Below are positions 22,205 to 34,800 of a DNA stretch of 64,000 nucleotides, in pieces. Positions within the stretch are counted from its first letter, which is position 1. Each line of letters opens with the position of its first letter. This DNA comes from Chrysoperla carnea (Eukaryota > Arthropoda > Insecta > Neuroptera > Chrysopidae), in NCBI RefSeq assembly GCF_905475395.1, contig NC_058342.1, positions 29,594,140 through 29,658,139 on the forward strand. Reading direction: 5' to 3'. The translations under genes and the position numbers were made by a program. Below the pieces are notes generated by a model that was not told where the DNA came from, did no database searches, and was given only the letters and a program-made list of their open reading frames with translations.

Positions 22205-22745
22205 GTCATGCTTTTTCCAATCTGATGTTGGAACTTGTTCAGGTTATCATGCCCTGTGAGTAACTCTACGATGACTCTAACATCAGCTCTGTTTAGTTTC
22301 AAGATCTCCTCGACTCTGTTACCGAGCGAGTTTCCTTCACCCAACAGGCTTTTGGCGATTCGCCCTCCCTCCTAGCTGGTCCATAACTTTAATTGTTGGT
22401 TTTTCAGATTATCTCCTAATCTGTTAAGACCTTCTTGGTATGGCATCCTCGCAAGCTTTTCTTGAATGGGAGCCATGGTGGTTCTGAGTTTGGCCAGCTT
22501 GTCTGTTCTCTCATTACCTTTCCAACCAGAGTGTCCGGGGATCCAGGTAATATTGACTTTATTGTGCCTCGCCAGGTAGTTTAGACTGTTTCTAGTCTCC
22601 TTGACGAGTCGCGATGACACTGTACAGTTTGATAGCGCTTTGAGTGCTGCTTGACTGTCTGTGCAGATACTAATCACATCATCCTTCAAATTGGCCAATT
22701 GGAGTGGCCAGTGGTCAGCACATCTCATGATGGCTACCAGCTCTG
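22205..22745 (-). mobile_element. I-like LINE fragment: RNase H domain
   Basis: The - strand codes for the RNase H part of a LINE ORF2: ICTDSQAALKAL (Asp of the active site in TDSQAA), then LNYLARHNKVNITWIPGHSG and WKGNERTDKLAK, which carry the later active-site region with Asp in place of Ala/Glu-type spacing as seen in I and R1 elements. It then follows MPYQEGLNRLGDNLKN and NRADVRVIVELLTGHDNLNK. One in-frame stop interrupts it after LWTS. Both ends are cut without a poly-A-like tail. It is close to the fragment at 12260-12955 where they overlap (most residues identical). Confidence 0.85.
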
Positions 22746-23987
22746 CCTACATTTAACAAATAATTTAATTAAATTTGTATTATAATTATATTAAATTTAA
22801 ATAATTCGTCTACTTTAATCGATTACTAAGGATAAAATCTACAGCCTAACTCCGTAGAACTCTATAATTCATAAAGTGTCATATGATTGTTATGTTTCAT
22901 CAGATTACAACAATATTAGAGATTCATTTCGAAGTTATTAACCTATCTATCCGGTTTAATATTAGCTGTTATGTGACATCTCTTGTTATTTCTGTGAACT
23001 ATAATATAACGTCCACCGACAATGTAGATATTATTATGCTGTAAATAAACAACGCTAGATGGCATTACTAACACAAATGTCAAAAGTATTTTTATTATCA
23101 AAATCAGTTTATGAACTGCGTGTTAATTGTTAATCATTTAACCTAAAAAATGATATGTAAGTCAATGAATTTTTTTTTTTCATAAAAAAGCGAAAATTTA
23201 TTTTGATGAGACTGATATCATTTCTGATATATTTTTAAAAATAATTTATTACTATTTATATAGAATTATTTTGATAGTTTTTTTTTATACTTTTATTTTT
23301 AATATAAACAATATTTTTATCAAAAAAATTGTTTACATAATTTGCAACATTTTGTAATTTGAGCAAAAAAAATATTGTTTTGATTAGAATATTATAAGAT
23401 TATTTATATAGTTTTATGAAAATCTAAGTAGTAAGTAACCGGAAAAATCTTGAAAATATCAAGGAAATCTAAGATTAAGGAAATTTTCAGTTGGAGGATA
23501 GCAACAATGATAACAATATCGTTGTAGAATGCAAAAATAATTTTGTGTAATCGAAACAATTTTTAATTTAATTTTTTCTAAAGAAAATCTAATCAAAGTA
23601 GTTATTTTTAACATTTAAATATAATTGACGCCTTGCATATTTCAACAAACATACGATTTTTAGTGTTAAACTAGCTCTACTCGTACGGAATTTCGCATTA
23701 CCGTAGCCGTGGTTACAAACAGGCTAGAGAAATAATATAATATCAATAGTAATTTACTTTTTTATAGGCAATTTTATTGCAGATATGATATACAAATTAC
23801 ATAATGAACAATTAAATGTTAATATTATTTCTCTGGCCTGTTTTTTCCTAAGCGAAAGCGGTACATTTCTAGACCGTGAGTCAATTTTTCGGCAGTACCG
23901 AGCACGAAAAGCTTGAAAATGACGGGTAAATAATAGAATTAGAATAAGCAAGATATCGCGTGGACAGGAAAAAACAGGCTAGAGAAT
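22746..23987. other. Gene-free AT-rich stretch
   Basis: No exon supported. ATAATATTAACATTTAATTG..CATTATGTAATTTG around 23790-23830 and 'ttactttt' runs carry no recognised function. GGCTAGAGAAATAATATAAT at 23722 and CAGGCTAGAGAATCCCTATA at 23977 are a short direct repeat; between them CGGAATTTCGCATTACCG is present. Confidence 0.35.
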
Positions 23988-24460
23988 CCCTATATATTAT
24001 AAATGTGAAAGTAATCATGTTTGTTTGTTACGCTTTCATGCTAAAACTAGCGAATAGTTTTTAATGAAACTGTACAGCAATATAGCTCATATATCAGAAT
24101 AACACATGAGATATAATTTATAAACATATATTAAAAAGTCAATAAAAAATTAAATTTAATTTGACATTTACCATTTTTAAATTTTTACAGAAATCTTTAA
24201 TTTATGGTTCATAACGATGATTATAGATGGAGCGAATCTATGATCATCATTTTGGACCATAAATTAAAGAATTCTGTAAAAATTTAAATAGTAAATGTCA
24301 AACAAATCATGGTCATCTATTCTGATATACTCAATGAATTATAACTATTTTACATATAACAAAATTGAAAACTGTGTATATCAAGATAAGATGGTGGCTA
24401 TAAAGCGGTGGTTTTTACTTTTAAGCCCTGTGAAGCGGACGGGTATCAATCTAATAATAT
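23988..24460 (+). mobile_element. Short non-autonomous element interrupted by a palindrome
   Basis: The head TATATTATAAATGTGAAAGT with GTTACGCTTTCATG and the tail AAGCGGACGGGTATCA match a widespread insect element layout ('..ATTATAAATGCGAAAGT.. GTTACGCTTTCACG.. GCGGGTATCAGCTAGTA'). The 143-bp palindrome at 24160-24302 lies inside it. Related scraps: tail at about 50688-50710 (AGTGAGCGGGTATCTGCTAG), and head in reverse at about 60965-61005. Confidence 0.55.
24160..24302. mobile_element. 143-bp near-perfect palindrome (foldback MITE)
   Basis: The left arm starts TTTGACATTTACCATTTTTA and continues with ATTTTTACAGAAATCTTTAA. The right arm, reverse complemented, starts TTTGACATTTACTATTTAAA and continues ATTTTTACAGAATTCTTTAA. 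Arms are about 70 bp around a centre near GATGGAGCGAATCTATG. A relative lies at 63553-63653. Confidence 0.85.
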
Positions 24461-24936
24461 ATAATAATATATTAGATTAAAATTTTTTCTTCTGGGCTTT
24501 CATTTAGGATGTTCTGGATTTAACTCGATTTAATCAAAATCTGTATTTGAGAATCAGCAAATTAATGTTAAAAGTCTTTTGTTAAAAATTTGTAAAAAAA
24601 AAAGTGTCATTGATTACCAATCTATTAGTAAATAGATATTAATTTATGCACACATAAGCCATTTACATTTAATTAAAATTGAATATTTAATTATCCAAAT
24701 ATGAATCAATCGAATAATTGTTAATCATTGTGCATCAATTATCATATATCAACAAAACAAAAGGAAAAAAATTATTTTATTTTATTTAATGCATACCTGA
24801 ATTTTAAATTTATGTGTGACCTTCTTAATAATCACAATTAAAATCCGTTCATGTTCAAATCAATTTGATTTTAACCCTCTGATTACAAACTATTTGAGAT
24901 TACAGTCAAAATGTATCTTGAAGTAGTGTTGCGAAT
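24461..24936. other. Gene-free AT-rich stretch
   Basis: Nothing recognised. Confidence 0.4.
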
Positions 24937-25740
24937 TCCTTAAATAAAAAATTCCAATAAGATCGGATCAAACTTGTCTGTGTTAACAAAAAAAACGAAT
25001 TTTTTAACTTTATAACAAATAATGATGTGGGTGGCCTCTGTTATAGGCGTATATGTCAGAGAAACGGAGGTTAAACCCCATTATTTTTATTATTATTAAC
25101 TTTATGACGTCATCAGAATCCAAAAAATTTAATTTTGCTCTATCACATCCAAATTTTATCCAATTTTTATAAACCGAGTATGTAATCCTACTAAATTTGG
25201 GCCATACTTTCCTAATTTGTGATCAAAATTAACCTAGCTATGATAAGTTTCAAGAATGTGGAGTCCTCGTCCCGAAATTAAGCACATTAGTGATAGCTAG
25301 TGAAAAACTGACATCACAACTGAAAAGAATAACCCAAAATTAGTGGGTTTCAAAAAAAATTCCAATAAGATCGGATCAAATTTACCTGTGTTATAAAAAA
25401 AATCAAATTTTTTAACTTTATGACGTCACCAGAATCCAAAAAATTTAATTTTGCTTTACCACACCCAAATTTTATCTAATTTTGATAAACCAAGTATGTA
25501 ATCCTACTAAATTTGGGTCTTACTTTTTAAATTTGCGGTCAAAATTAACCCAGCTCTAATATATTTTAAGAGTATGGAACCCTGGTGCCAGAATTAAGCA
25601 CATTTGTGATAGCTAGCGTAAAACTGATATCAAAGCTGAAAATTATGACCAAAAATTAGTGGGTTTTAAAAAAGTTCTTATAAAATCGGACCAATTTTGC
25701 CTGTGTTATCAAAAAAATAAAATTTTTTAACTTTATAAAG
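24937..25740 (+). repeat. 315-bp tandem repeat, about 2.3 units, with a SINE insertion
   Basis: The phrase AACTTTATGACGTCA starts at 25098 and 25414, and AACTTTATAAAG at 25729, a spacing of 315-316 bp. Each unit contains AGATCGGATCAAA, CAAAAAATTTAATTTTGCT, GTATGTAATCCTACTAAATT, AATTAAGCACAT and GTGATAGCTAG. TGACGTCA, a perfect CRE/ATF consensus, is present at 25105 and 25421. Related copies: 29650-30230 in reverse and 62465-62720. Confidence 0.85.
25014..25097 (+). mobile_element. 5'-truncated SINE with 8-bp target-site duplication
   Basis: These 84 bp match the 3' end of the SINE at 8885-9175 (AATGATGTGGGTGGCCTCTG, GTTAAACCCCATTATT) and end in ATT repeats. AACTTTAT is present on both sides (25006-25013 and 25098-25105). 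This marks an insertion into an existing 315-bp repeat unit. Confidence 0.85.
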
Positions 25741-25909
25741 CCTCAAAAATTGGCTTTAGAAGGTTGCGGCTATTAAACCTTTAAATCATGTTAACAATTG
25801 ACAATATCTATCTTAATAAAAAGTTTTAATTTTTAACCAAAAACAAATGTTTTATGCGCGGGATCCTGATAATGATATGAAATTAGTTGACCCAAATATT
25901 AAATTAAAT

Positions 25910-26417
25910 ACAAGTGAAAACAAACAATTGACTGAGTTAATTGTAGAAACACAATGTATAGACAGTTTTAATAACGCAATCGTTTGTTTTTTTATGTCAC
26001 GGAGAAAGATAACCACTCTTAGATAGCCACACACAGATTGCTAATACTCCCATATAATTTGCACCTAATTTGTGAAAAAATGTTTGAAACAAAAGTTATT
26101 TTTTATAAGAAACATTTTTTACATTTAAACTTTTGTTCTAACGATTTACAAGATGGGTTCGACGGACCATAGGTCAAGACCCAATTGACCTATATTGCTC
26201 ATGTACAAACTCGATCTCACTTATTACGTCCTAAGCACGTTATAAAAATTTCAACTTGATATCTCTTTTCGTTTTTGAGTCAGATGGACAGACAGACAAC
26301 CGAAAATATAATAATTAGGTGATCAAAATGCATCAAAGCATCAATATTTTTAAGTGTTACAAACTTGAGACTAAACGTATTATACCTTGATATATTTCAT
26401 GTATACATGGTATAATA
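25910..26417 (+). repeat. Family A interspersed repeat, slightly shortened copy
   Basis: Head ACAAGTGAAAACAAACAATT, AATTTGCACCTAATTTGTG, GATGGGTTCGACGGACC, ATAATTAGGTGATC and tail TATACATGGTATAATAA. The GCGCCC..GGGTAAACAG part is missing. Confidence 0.8.
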
Positions 26418-28239
26418 ACCTTTAAGGACTTTAACGAATAACAAATATGCAACGCTAACTCTCGGGTTATGACTTAATGATGACTTAATATTACAATGTT
26501 GAACGAATATTACAGTGCACTATTTTTGAATAAATTAATTTTTGTAATTTTTTTTTTATAAATTTAATTGACCGACCTTTTAAGTTATTGAGTAAAGACT
26601 TATGTAAGTTACGATGTTATTACAGATGACGGAAGAAAGTTTTGCTTTACAGAAAACATCAAAATAATAACATAATTTTTGACGTTGTTGGATGTTTGAC
26701 GTACGCCGTATATTTTTAGCCGTAAATACAGTAGTTTTCAAAATTATGTACCCTTCATATTATTTTCATTTTATATCTATAATACAATTTAAAGTTTGTT
26801 ATCGTTTATTTCTTTAAACTGTGACCTCTTTTCATGAGACTCACCTTCAGGCATTATAAAAAAATCATTTGCAAGTAAGCTCCAGGGCCGTCGTTAACTA
26901 TATTGGGCGGATAGCTACCGAAGAGCTTGATGTTGTCATGCACCTGGCCCCTAAACGAAAGGCTTTCGGATACTTATTCCAAGTTTGGAATGTAAGTATA
27001 ATAGGTTGCAACACTTAAATTATGGCAACTCATTTGAAAGAATACAGAAAAATTCCCAACAAGTTTCGACTTCTGTTCGATACTTTTGGGGAATTCCCTT
27101 GTAATCTTTCTGTTGTTTGTGCAGTGTTGTGTTGCCAACTTGAAAGAAACGCCGTCATATTTAGCCCTTAAGGCAATAAGGAAAAGGTTAATAAAAATAA
27201 ACCGTTAAATAAAAAATTACCCAAAATTGACAAATTTTTAGTCAGCCTTCAACAAGTAATTTTGGCGCAAAAATTTTTGTTGATAGTGACTTGACACTGC
27301 AGGGCAGATTAAGAAGGCTACTGATGGATATTTTACAATTATTGCAGTTACTTGGTAAAACCAGTTTGGTTAAGCCTCTAAGCGCTGGGGTGCGAAAATC
27401 AGCCTTCTGTCCTCTAAATCAATTTAATTTTTCTGTATCTCTCCTTGCACCCCCAGTTAAAACGGCCATAAGTAATATTTTCCTTGGATGAAAATAGAAA
27501 ATTACATACGATTATTGTCAGAATATAAAGTTGTTCAAACCAATACAGAAAAGCTGGTATTTTTTTGCTCGGTTAATGATCACAGTGAAAATTATTATTA
27601 ATAGCCCGAATTCCAAGCTCTGCAGTACAAAAATTCGAAAGCCTTAAAACAGAAACTCTGGACGGCTTGAAATTAAATACATCGAATCTCCAGAAAATAA
27701 TTTTGATGGAAATTGAGAATAATAAGAGTCTGTTTTGAACACTTGAAACCTGTTTTGACATTGACACCGAAAATAAAATCTAAATTGGTTAAAATTTGAA
27801 TTTAGAGGTATCGCTAGAGAATAGATTCAAGATAGATTTTGAAAAGCACTGTTTTAATTAAATGAAAGTGATAAATTTTGGTATCTGTAAATATAGCAAA
27901 ACCACATTTTGTAATTTATTTAATTTGAGAACGAAATTTCTATAATTGACACATTATTGAAAATTTTCCTAAATTTCCAAAAGAAATATTTAAAATTTGA
28001 TTAAAACAGGGGAAAGTATACAATTGACAGAGTTAGTTGTTGAAATATCCTGTATAAACAGTGTTGAATATCAGCGCTTGCATTATTTTTTAAAAATTGG
28101 ATAAGTTTAGAAAATTTTTAAAAAATATCTGGTTATATCAGTTTGATGTATGTCTAAATAAACGGTCCGAAACATCGGAAAAGACTTTATTATATTATAA
28201 AATTGATATATTATTCTTGTAATATTTTTATTGAAATTT
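26418..28239. other. Gene-free stretch with repeat scraps
   Basis: The segment 26880-27000 (AGGGCCGTCGTTAACTATAT, TTGGGCGG) and 54118-54175 (GAGCCGTCTTAATCACATTG, GGCGCCGAGG) share wording, so a dispersed repeat lies here. A family A head fragment is at 28010-28070 (ATTGACAGAGTTAGTTGTTG) with the same odd continuation (CATTATTTTTTAAAAATTG) as the copy at 55321. The open frame at 27291-27491 has no recognised domain. Confidence 0.45.
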
Positions 28240-28815
28240 TGAGTAGGGTTAATTTGACCACTTTTGACGGTTTCATCCCTTCCAGCTCCACGGCTACAGG
28301 GGACGGGGTCCCAGAGGGGAGTTATATCAAATCTAGGACCTTGTTGATATTAACCCTGATATGAAGTTTCACTGCTGCCCCCTTTGCCTCTCCCTAGAAA
28401 ATCCCATTTTCCTGTATTTGGAAAGGTTTTCCCTAGGGTGTGGGCCTTCTCTAATTTTCCCGGATATGTGGCTTATACCAATCCTAGGAACACCTTAAGT
28501 TTAATCGAAATCGTTAGAGCCGTTTTTGAGAAAACTCCAAAAATCCTGTTTTGGTCTAGAGGGAAGTACCCTTGAAAAAAGGCTTAAGGAAGAAACTGTC
28601 TGGAATTATGACCAAACTGAAGCTATGTACCGAGTTTGAGAAAAATTGGTTGAAAATTGAAGGCTCCAGCTTGGTAACAGACATACCGACACACCGACGG
28701 CCGCAACATTTTTTAAAAACCACTTTTTTGGAATCAGGGACCCTCAGAACGTGTATTTCCGTTGAAACCCCAATATCGATTTTTTTTCGATCCCAATACT
28801 TATAATATAATAAAG
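28240..28815 (+). repeat. Unclassified dispersed repeat, less AT-rich than its surroundings
   Basis: The stretch has CTTCCAGCTCCACGGC, phrases like GAGCCGTTTTTGAGAAAACT and CAGACATACCGACACACCGA, and ends at a TATAATATAATAAAG tail. This pattern (a 'gttttTGAGaaaa' phrase, then an 'acagac' phrase, then a simple-repeat tail) is usual for 3' UTRs of RTE-type LINEs. No reverse transcriptase is seen. Confidence 0.4.
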
Positions 28816-29649
28816 TAAAAAAAGTTATAAAGTCTCATCTAAGCTCGGCTAGAGTAATGCTTAACTACATTACTTTAATTAAACGACTTTGTTTTGACTT
28901 AGCAAATAAATGAAATTTTTGATAATAAATTTAAAAACATTGTAATTACAAATATATAAAATTCAAAAACAATAATAATTTTGTGCATATATGACCCTAA
29001 ATTTGATATGGATCAGATAATTAACTGCAAAATATATTGGTAAAAAACTGATCCGTCCTTCGGTTTAGCTCGGCTTTTTTTTTGCGAAATGTTTTTTTTA
29101 TCACGTGTTATTCAACATCATTATGGCACAAAAAAATTTAAATTTTTATAGATGCTGACAGCGTGATTTTGATTCACAGGAAAATTTTTTATTAATACGA
29201 AATAATCACCCCAACTGAAGGCTAGTTTAAATGTAGGAGGACAATGGGAGATTTTCCGAATATATTATTTTTTTTCAATCCTCCTAAGAACTCGACAACT
29301 CGTATACCTTCTTGATTAATATCCAGTATAGTTAATATCCAGTGAAACGTGACTATTACAGGCTCTGTCATAACGAGGAGGAAAAAGAAACAATGATTCT
29401 CCTTGCCAGACATTTTCCAGAAAAAGTAAAACGGCGTAGATCATACATAATTCTAGTTCCAATTTGTTGCAGTAGGTAGATTTGATTACTAGGTCTATTG
29501 ATCCTAATTTTAGATCAATTCTATCCGTTCATATTAATGAGGCTTAAAGACAACCCTGAATCTAGAAGGGGGGAGGAGATAGGCTTCAGCAAATTGAAAA
29601 TAATTAAATCTGCGTTCAACAATGAACCAGGAACGTCTACCTGGCTTGC
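28816..29649. other. Gene-free AT-rich stretch
   Basis: Nothing recognised. Confidence 0.4.
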
Positions 29650-30230
29650 GGAAATATTAATGTGATAGAGCAAGGTTAAATATTTTTGATTCTGATGACG
29701 TAATAGAGTTTAAAAATTCAATTTTTTTGATATAACAGTCAAATTTGATCCGATCTTATTGGTTTTTTTTTTGAAACCCACTAATTTTGGGTTGTTCTTT
29801 TCGGCTATGACATCATTTTTTCGCTAGCTATCACTTATGTGCTTAATTCCGAGACCGGGTCTCCACATTCTTGAAATCTATTAGAGATAGGTTTATTTTG
29901 ATCACAAATTTGAAAAGTATGACCCAAATTTAGTTGGATTACATACTTAGTTTATCAAAATTGGATAAAATTTGGATGTGATAGAGCAAAATTAAATTTT
30001 TTGGATTCTGATGACGTCATAAAGTTTAAAAATTCAATTTTTTTGATATAACAGGCAAATTTGATCCGATCTTATTGGGATTTTTTTTGAAACCCACTAA
30101 TTTTGGGTCATTCTTTTCAGCTGTGATTTTTTTTTTTTGCTAGCTATCACTTATAGGCTTAATTCCGGCATCAGGACTCCACATTCTTGAAATCTATTAG
30201 AGCTAGAATAATTTTGATCACAAATTTAAC
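29650..30230 (-). repeat. 315-bp tandem repeat in reverse, about 1.8 units
   Basis: TCTGATGACG starts at 29691 and 30006, exactly 315 bp apart. The content is the reverse complement of 24937-25740 (ATTTGATCCGATCTTATTGG, CTAGCTATCACTTATG, CTTAATTCCG). TGACGTCA at 30012 is kept in the second unit only. Confidence 0.85.
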
Positions 30231-30762
30231 AATTCTATTTTATATTATATATTATATATTACTATTTTATTTTATAGACCTAACCAACATTTTTTGCTTG
30301 AAGCAATTTTACCGATAAAATTTATTTTTCAATTTGCATGTGTCAATTTAAAAAAGACAATTTATAAATATACAGATGTGTATAATTTGTATATGTATAT
30401 GTATACATACGATGTCTAAGTATTCTTTATAGTAACACGTATGTTGTCACAAATAGTATACGTTTATAGCAGCATGTTTTTATGAACTTGACTACAATAC
30501 TTAAAGATCGAAGTTTGAGTCTTTCGAATTTTTATGACAGGAATATACACATACCTACAGTAAAATCTTCATTCATAATCAGTACACGCATGTTAATTAA
30601 AAATCACTGCGTTAATTAAATAATATCAAACTAGATGAATTATTATAAATAAAATATAATATTTAAATATTATCAGTTAAATACATGCGAACTTTGATTC
30701 TCCCTGCTTGAACGTTGATGACCCAAAAAAGCTCCGCCTCTTATCGCCAATCATGAATAATG

Positions 30763-30770
30763 TATAAATA
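30763..30770 (+). promoter_or_regulatory. Possible TATA box
   Basis: TATAAATA follows a less AT-rich block (AAGCTCCGCCTC, TTATCGCCAATCATG). The Inr-like TATCAATT starts 24 bp downstream. It lies 585 bp ahead of the LIPT1 start codon and could serve its 5' leader or another transcript. Weak evidence. Confidence 0.25.
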
Positions 30771-31354
30771 CTGATTTTAAAAATCTATCAATTCCAATTC
30801 AATCATACACTGGGTATATTATTGTTAAGTCACTTCGTTTAAACTTATTCTTTTGTTATTAATAACAAAAAAATCGTGCGAACGAATTGTGTTCTTAATC
30901 CTTGTGGAAACACTTTTCAAACGAAACGGTCGTTACGGGTGGAGATTAAACGTTTTTAATCTTTGATCAAAAATCTTAAAAAAAAACTTTAAATTCGAGT
31001 GTTTCGTAATACCTAGTGTTTTTGTTTGTTTTCTGGTTAGTGAGGTGTAATTTAATTTCAATCTGTCGTCACACGGAGGAATGCAAAGGATTTCTGGAGA
31101 TTGCTTAGGGATCAGATTCCGCACCAACCATTTACATCAAACTTGGAAGTGGTTACATCAAACCATCACTTTACACGAATATTTGGTATCATTGGTTTCT
31201 GCTGACACAAACGTTTGTAAAACCGATAAGTTTTTTATGCATCATTAAAAATTTTTAACATAAACTTTTTCTTGCTTTAAAAACTTTATACAACAAAACA
31301 AAAAAACTGCCAGAACTCTCTATTTAGACACTACTTAGAAAATTCGATATAACA

Positions 31355-31864
31355 ATGTTTTTCAAACGTGCAACTAGTTTAACAATCTTAACAACATGCG
31401 GAAAGAATATGACTCTTGTTCGGCGTCTATCTGACGATGCCCTCAAGAAATCCAAACCAGCTGCGAATGAAATCAAGAAATCCGTGTTTATTTCCCAATC
31501 CACGGATGTGTTTACAAATCTAGCATTGGAGCAATGGATGTTTAAAAATATGGATTTCACACATAAACATATTTTAATGTTATGGCGTAACGATCCATGT
31601 GTGGTTATTGGACGTCATCAAAATCCATGGATTGAGACTAACGTGGACGAGTTGAAGAATCAAGGTGTTAAGATTGCCCGACGGAACAGTGGCGGCGGTA
31701 CCGTTTATCATGATTTAGGAAATTTGAATATGACCTTTTTCACACCGCAGAAGTTTTATAATCGTCGTTATAATTTGGAGATTATTTCGAGAGCATTGTT
31801 CCGTGAATGGGGTTTGGATGCGAAGGTTAACAAGCGCGAAGATATTGTTGTCAGAGATTCAAAA
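31355..31864 (+). CDS. LIPT1: LIPT1 exon 1 (codons 1-170)
   Basis: It carries the transit peptide and the RRNSGGGTVYHD lipoate-site loop. The donor is AAAA|GTATCC, weaker than usual, but the frame joins exactly to ISGTAS in exon 2, which the family demands. Confidence 0.93.
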
Positions 31865-34800
31865 GTATCCTTTTTTATATAAATATAAGTTATTTGCATA
31901 ATTCACTTTTTCTCTTTGATGAAACTCTTCGAATTACGCACTGAACTAGATTTAATTATAAGGTATTCAAATTTTCTCAAATTTTTTCCATCTTTCACAG
32001 TTTTTCCCCAATGAAACATTGAAACTACGCAGTTAATTCATACATTTATGTGCGTAGTTTTATAGTTTTCAAGTATTTGTCTATTATTTTAACAAAATAG
32101 TGACCTCTTGGTCAAAATTTATGTTGATAATGATCATTATTAACTTTTCCTTAAACCACGGAAGTGGCTACGTTGCCACTGTTAGCTAAAAATATTTTCA
32201 CAATTTCCCTTTCACAAGCTCTTTAACTCATTAATTTAAAAAGTCTTTTTAGAGTCTCTTTGCTTTAAAATTTAGTTCGATAAAATTACCAAATTTTTAT
32301 AGAACACAGCTCTCATAATTTTAACCCCCCGCAAAAAAGGAGGGGTGTTCAGTTTAATATATTATCTGTGTGTCTGTCTGTGACATCGTAGCTATTATTT
32401 GGATGAACTGAATTTACTTTTTTTTATTTGAATGGTGACTTGATCGAGAATGCTATGCTTCAAGAAAATCTGTTTAGTTTGGAGATATTTCCTGAGAAAA
32501 AAACGTAATCTTTGACGTTTTAAGGGCTTTGCTCATCTTCACAGCCCTTGCAAAAGTATTTTGTCTGGGGCTGTTAAAATTTTGTAAATTTCAATTGTAT
32601 TTTAGCGAATGTATTTCATCTTTGTCTTAAAATTGACATCTTATTTAAATGTTTGCACGTCTGCAGAGCATTTTACAAATTATTTGTTAATTCTATCAGT
32701 CTTATGAATGTGACGTCAGAACTAATTCAATGTGGAGTATCTTGATGTCGAAAAGTGACAGTATCTTTTTAGTAATTTTGTTGTAAATAATTTTATTTAG
32801 CACAACATTTTTGAAAAAATTTATGAGCAGTAGAGCTCCATTACTAAAGTCACCTCCCCGAGAAATTTCTATCCCGAAAACACATTCTCAACTTCTAACT
32901 CAAATTACATATCAATATTTGAACCCTCTTGGAAAATTCATAATTATCCGGCATACAAGTGAGGGAAGTGGCTATAAAGTACACATTCCCAAAAAGATTT
33001 TTCTTGGCACAAACTCGACTTACAATCAACCCTGTAGCTCAATTCCTACAGGCGAACAAAGCATCAAAAACCGCTAAAATCTAATGTAATTTCACTAGCT
33101 CAATTTGGAGGGATTATAGAGAGTAGCAAAGCTTAAAAAACAAATATATATCTCAGACATCCTGTGTACTAAGGGTTATCAAATGGGTTTATACCATACC
33201 CCAAACCGTAGACCTTCGATACAGTGCTTAAGTCTATATTTTTGGAGAAAATTTGATTAAAAATGGTAACAAAATAAAACGCAGTATTTGATAATAAACA
33301 TTTTATTCCTTAATAAATATACTTAGATATCTGGAACAGCTTCGAAATTGACACGAACCAACTGTTATCATCATTGTACACTTTTGGTGGATGTTAATAA
33401 GTCTGCACTTGGAAATGCTTTATTGAAGAAAGATGTAAGTTCATGACCTGTGCTATTTTTTTAACAAAATAATCATTTTTTTACAGACACTTAATATCAA
33501 TGACCTCCCAAATATAAATTATTGTTTCATATCAAGTCTATGACCGGTTTAGCACAGATAATAAATCGTTAGCTGAATTAATAATTTTTGATACAATTTT
33601 ATTAAAACTTTTAGGTTGACTTGAGTAATTATTCAATTTCCAAATCTGTAGGGTTTCCAGAAAATTTGCATTCAAATCTATAAACAAGGAGCGAAATATT
33701 CTGAAATGTTGCCCAATCATCAGTTGAAATATATTTTATTAGAAATATGCCTTTTTTTATTGGAATTTTACTTATAGTGACACCTGAAGTCACTGAAGCT
33801 ACCGACGATTTAAATTGCCGACATGTAAAGAAATTGCATGATATTTTGACTTATTTATGATTGTGCCGAAAAATAAAAAGAGCCTCATTTGCGACTTGTC
33901 GCTCAAATCAAAATTTTGGAGCGAATGCATCGTAAAAATCGCTCAATCAATCTATCTGAGCTAACAGCGATGAGAAATTATTAATTTTTTGAGGTTATGT
34001 TTTTTTCTAACTAAACGAGAAAACTTAGTAAAAGCCAAATATGAATTCATTTTAAACACTTTTTATCTCAGTTTTCTTTTGCTGGGAGATTAGTTTACAC
34101 TTCGCTAATCGATTTGATTGACTGGGTAAAATAGAAAGATTTAATGATTTGAGAGAAATCGATTTGTACGACTGATATTTTTACTGACCCGCTGTGATAA
34201 ACTGCCTTGGCATTTTCTATTTGTGAGAGGCGTAAGGTCTCGAGTTTCACGGAGTGCAAATAGTTAGCCCGAGTGACTGGAAAATTCGAGTAAGACTCGA
34301 GTAACGTAATGAAATACAAGAGTGATTCGAGACACAAAATCCTACTCAAATGGCATCACTAATCCACTCCATTGGCGGGAACCAATCAGAAGTCATGATT
34401 TTCGGTTTCTGCGAGGCTGCTGTGTGATTTCTGTGGCCAAACGCATAAATTTGTGCCGTAAATGTAAAAGAGCGTCGCCACGAATCTTAAGAATTTGAAA
34501 AAATTGAATTTTTTCTTCTTTTTACATGTTTATCTCAGTTTAAGAAAAAAATAATTTTCTGATAAAACAAATTCAAGGATTTTTATACACAACAATGTTG
34601 ATAAACACACAAAGTTATAGTGTGATCCCCTCTCACTCTCAAATGCTCCAAACATGGGAGACCCGTTCATCCGTGCTCGTGTCTCGTGTTTTATAAGTTA
34701 CAGGGGATAATCTCTCCAACTGAGTGTGTGAACATTCCATTTTATGTTGCGTGTCTTTTTTGTCACGCAGGCACTGATTATGAATCGGATTGATTCGGTT

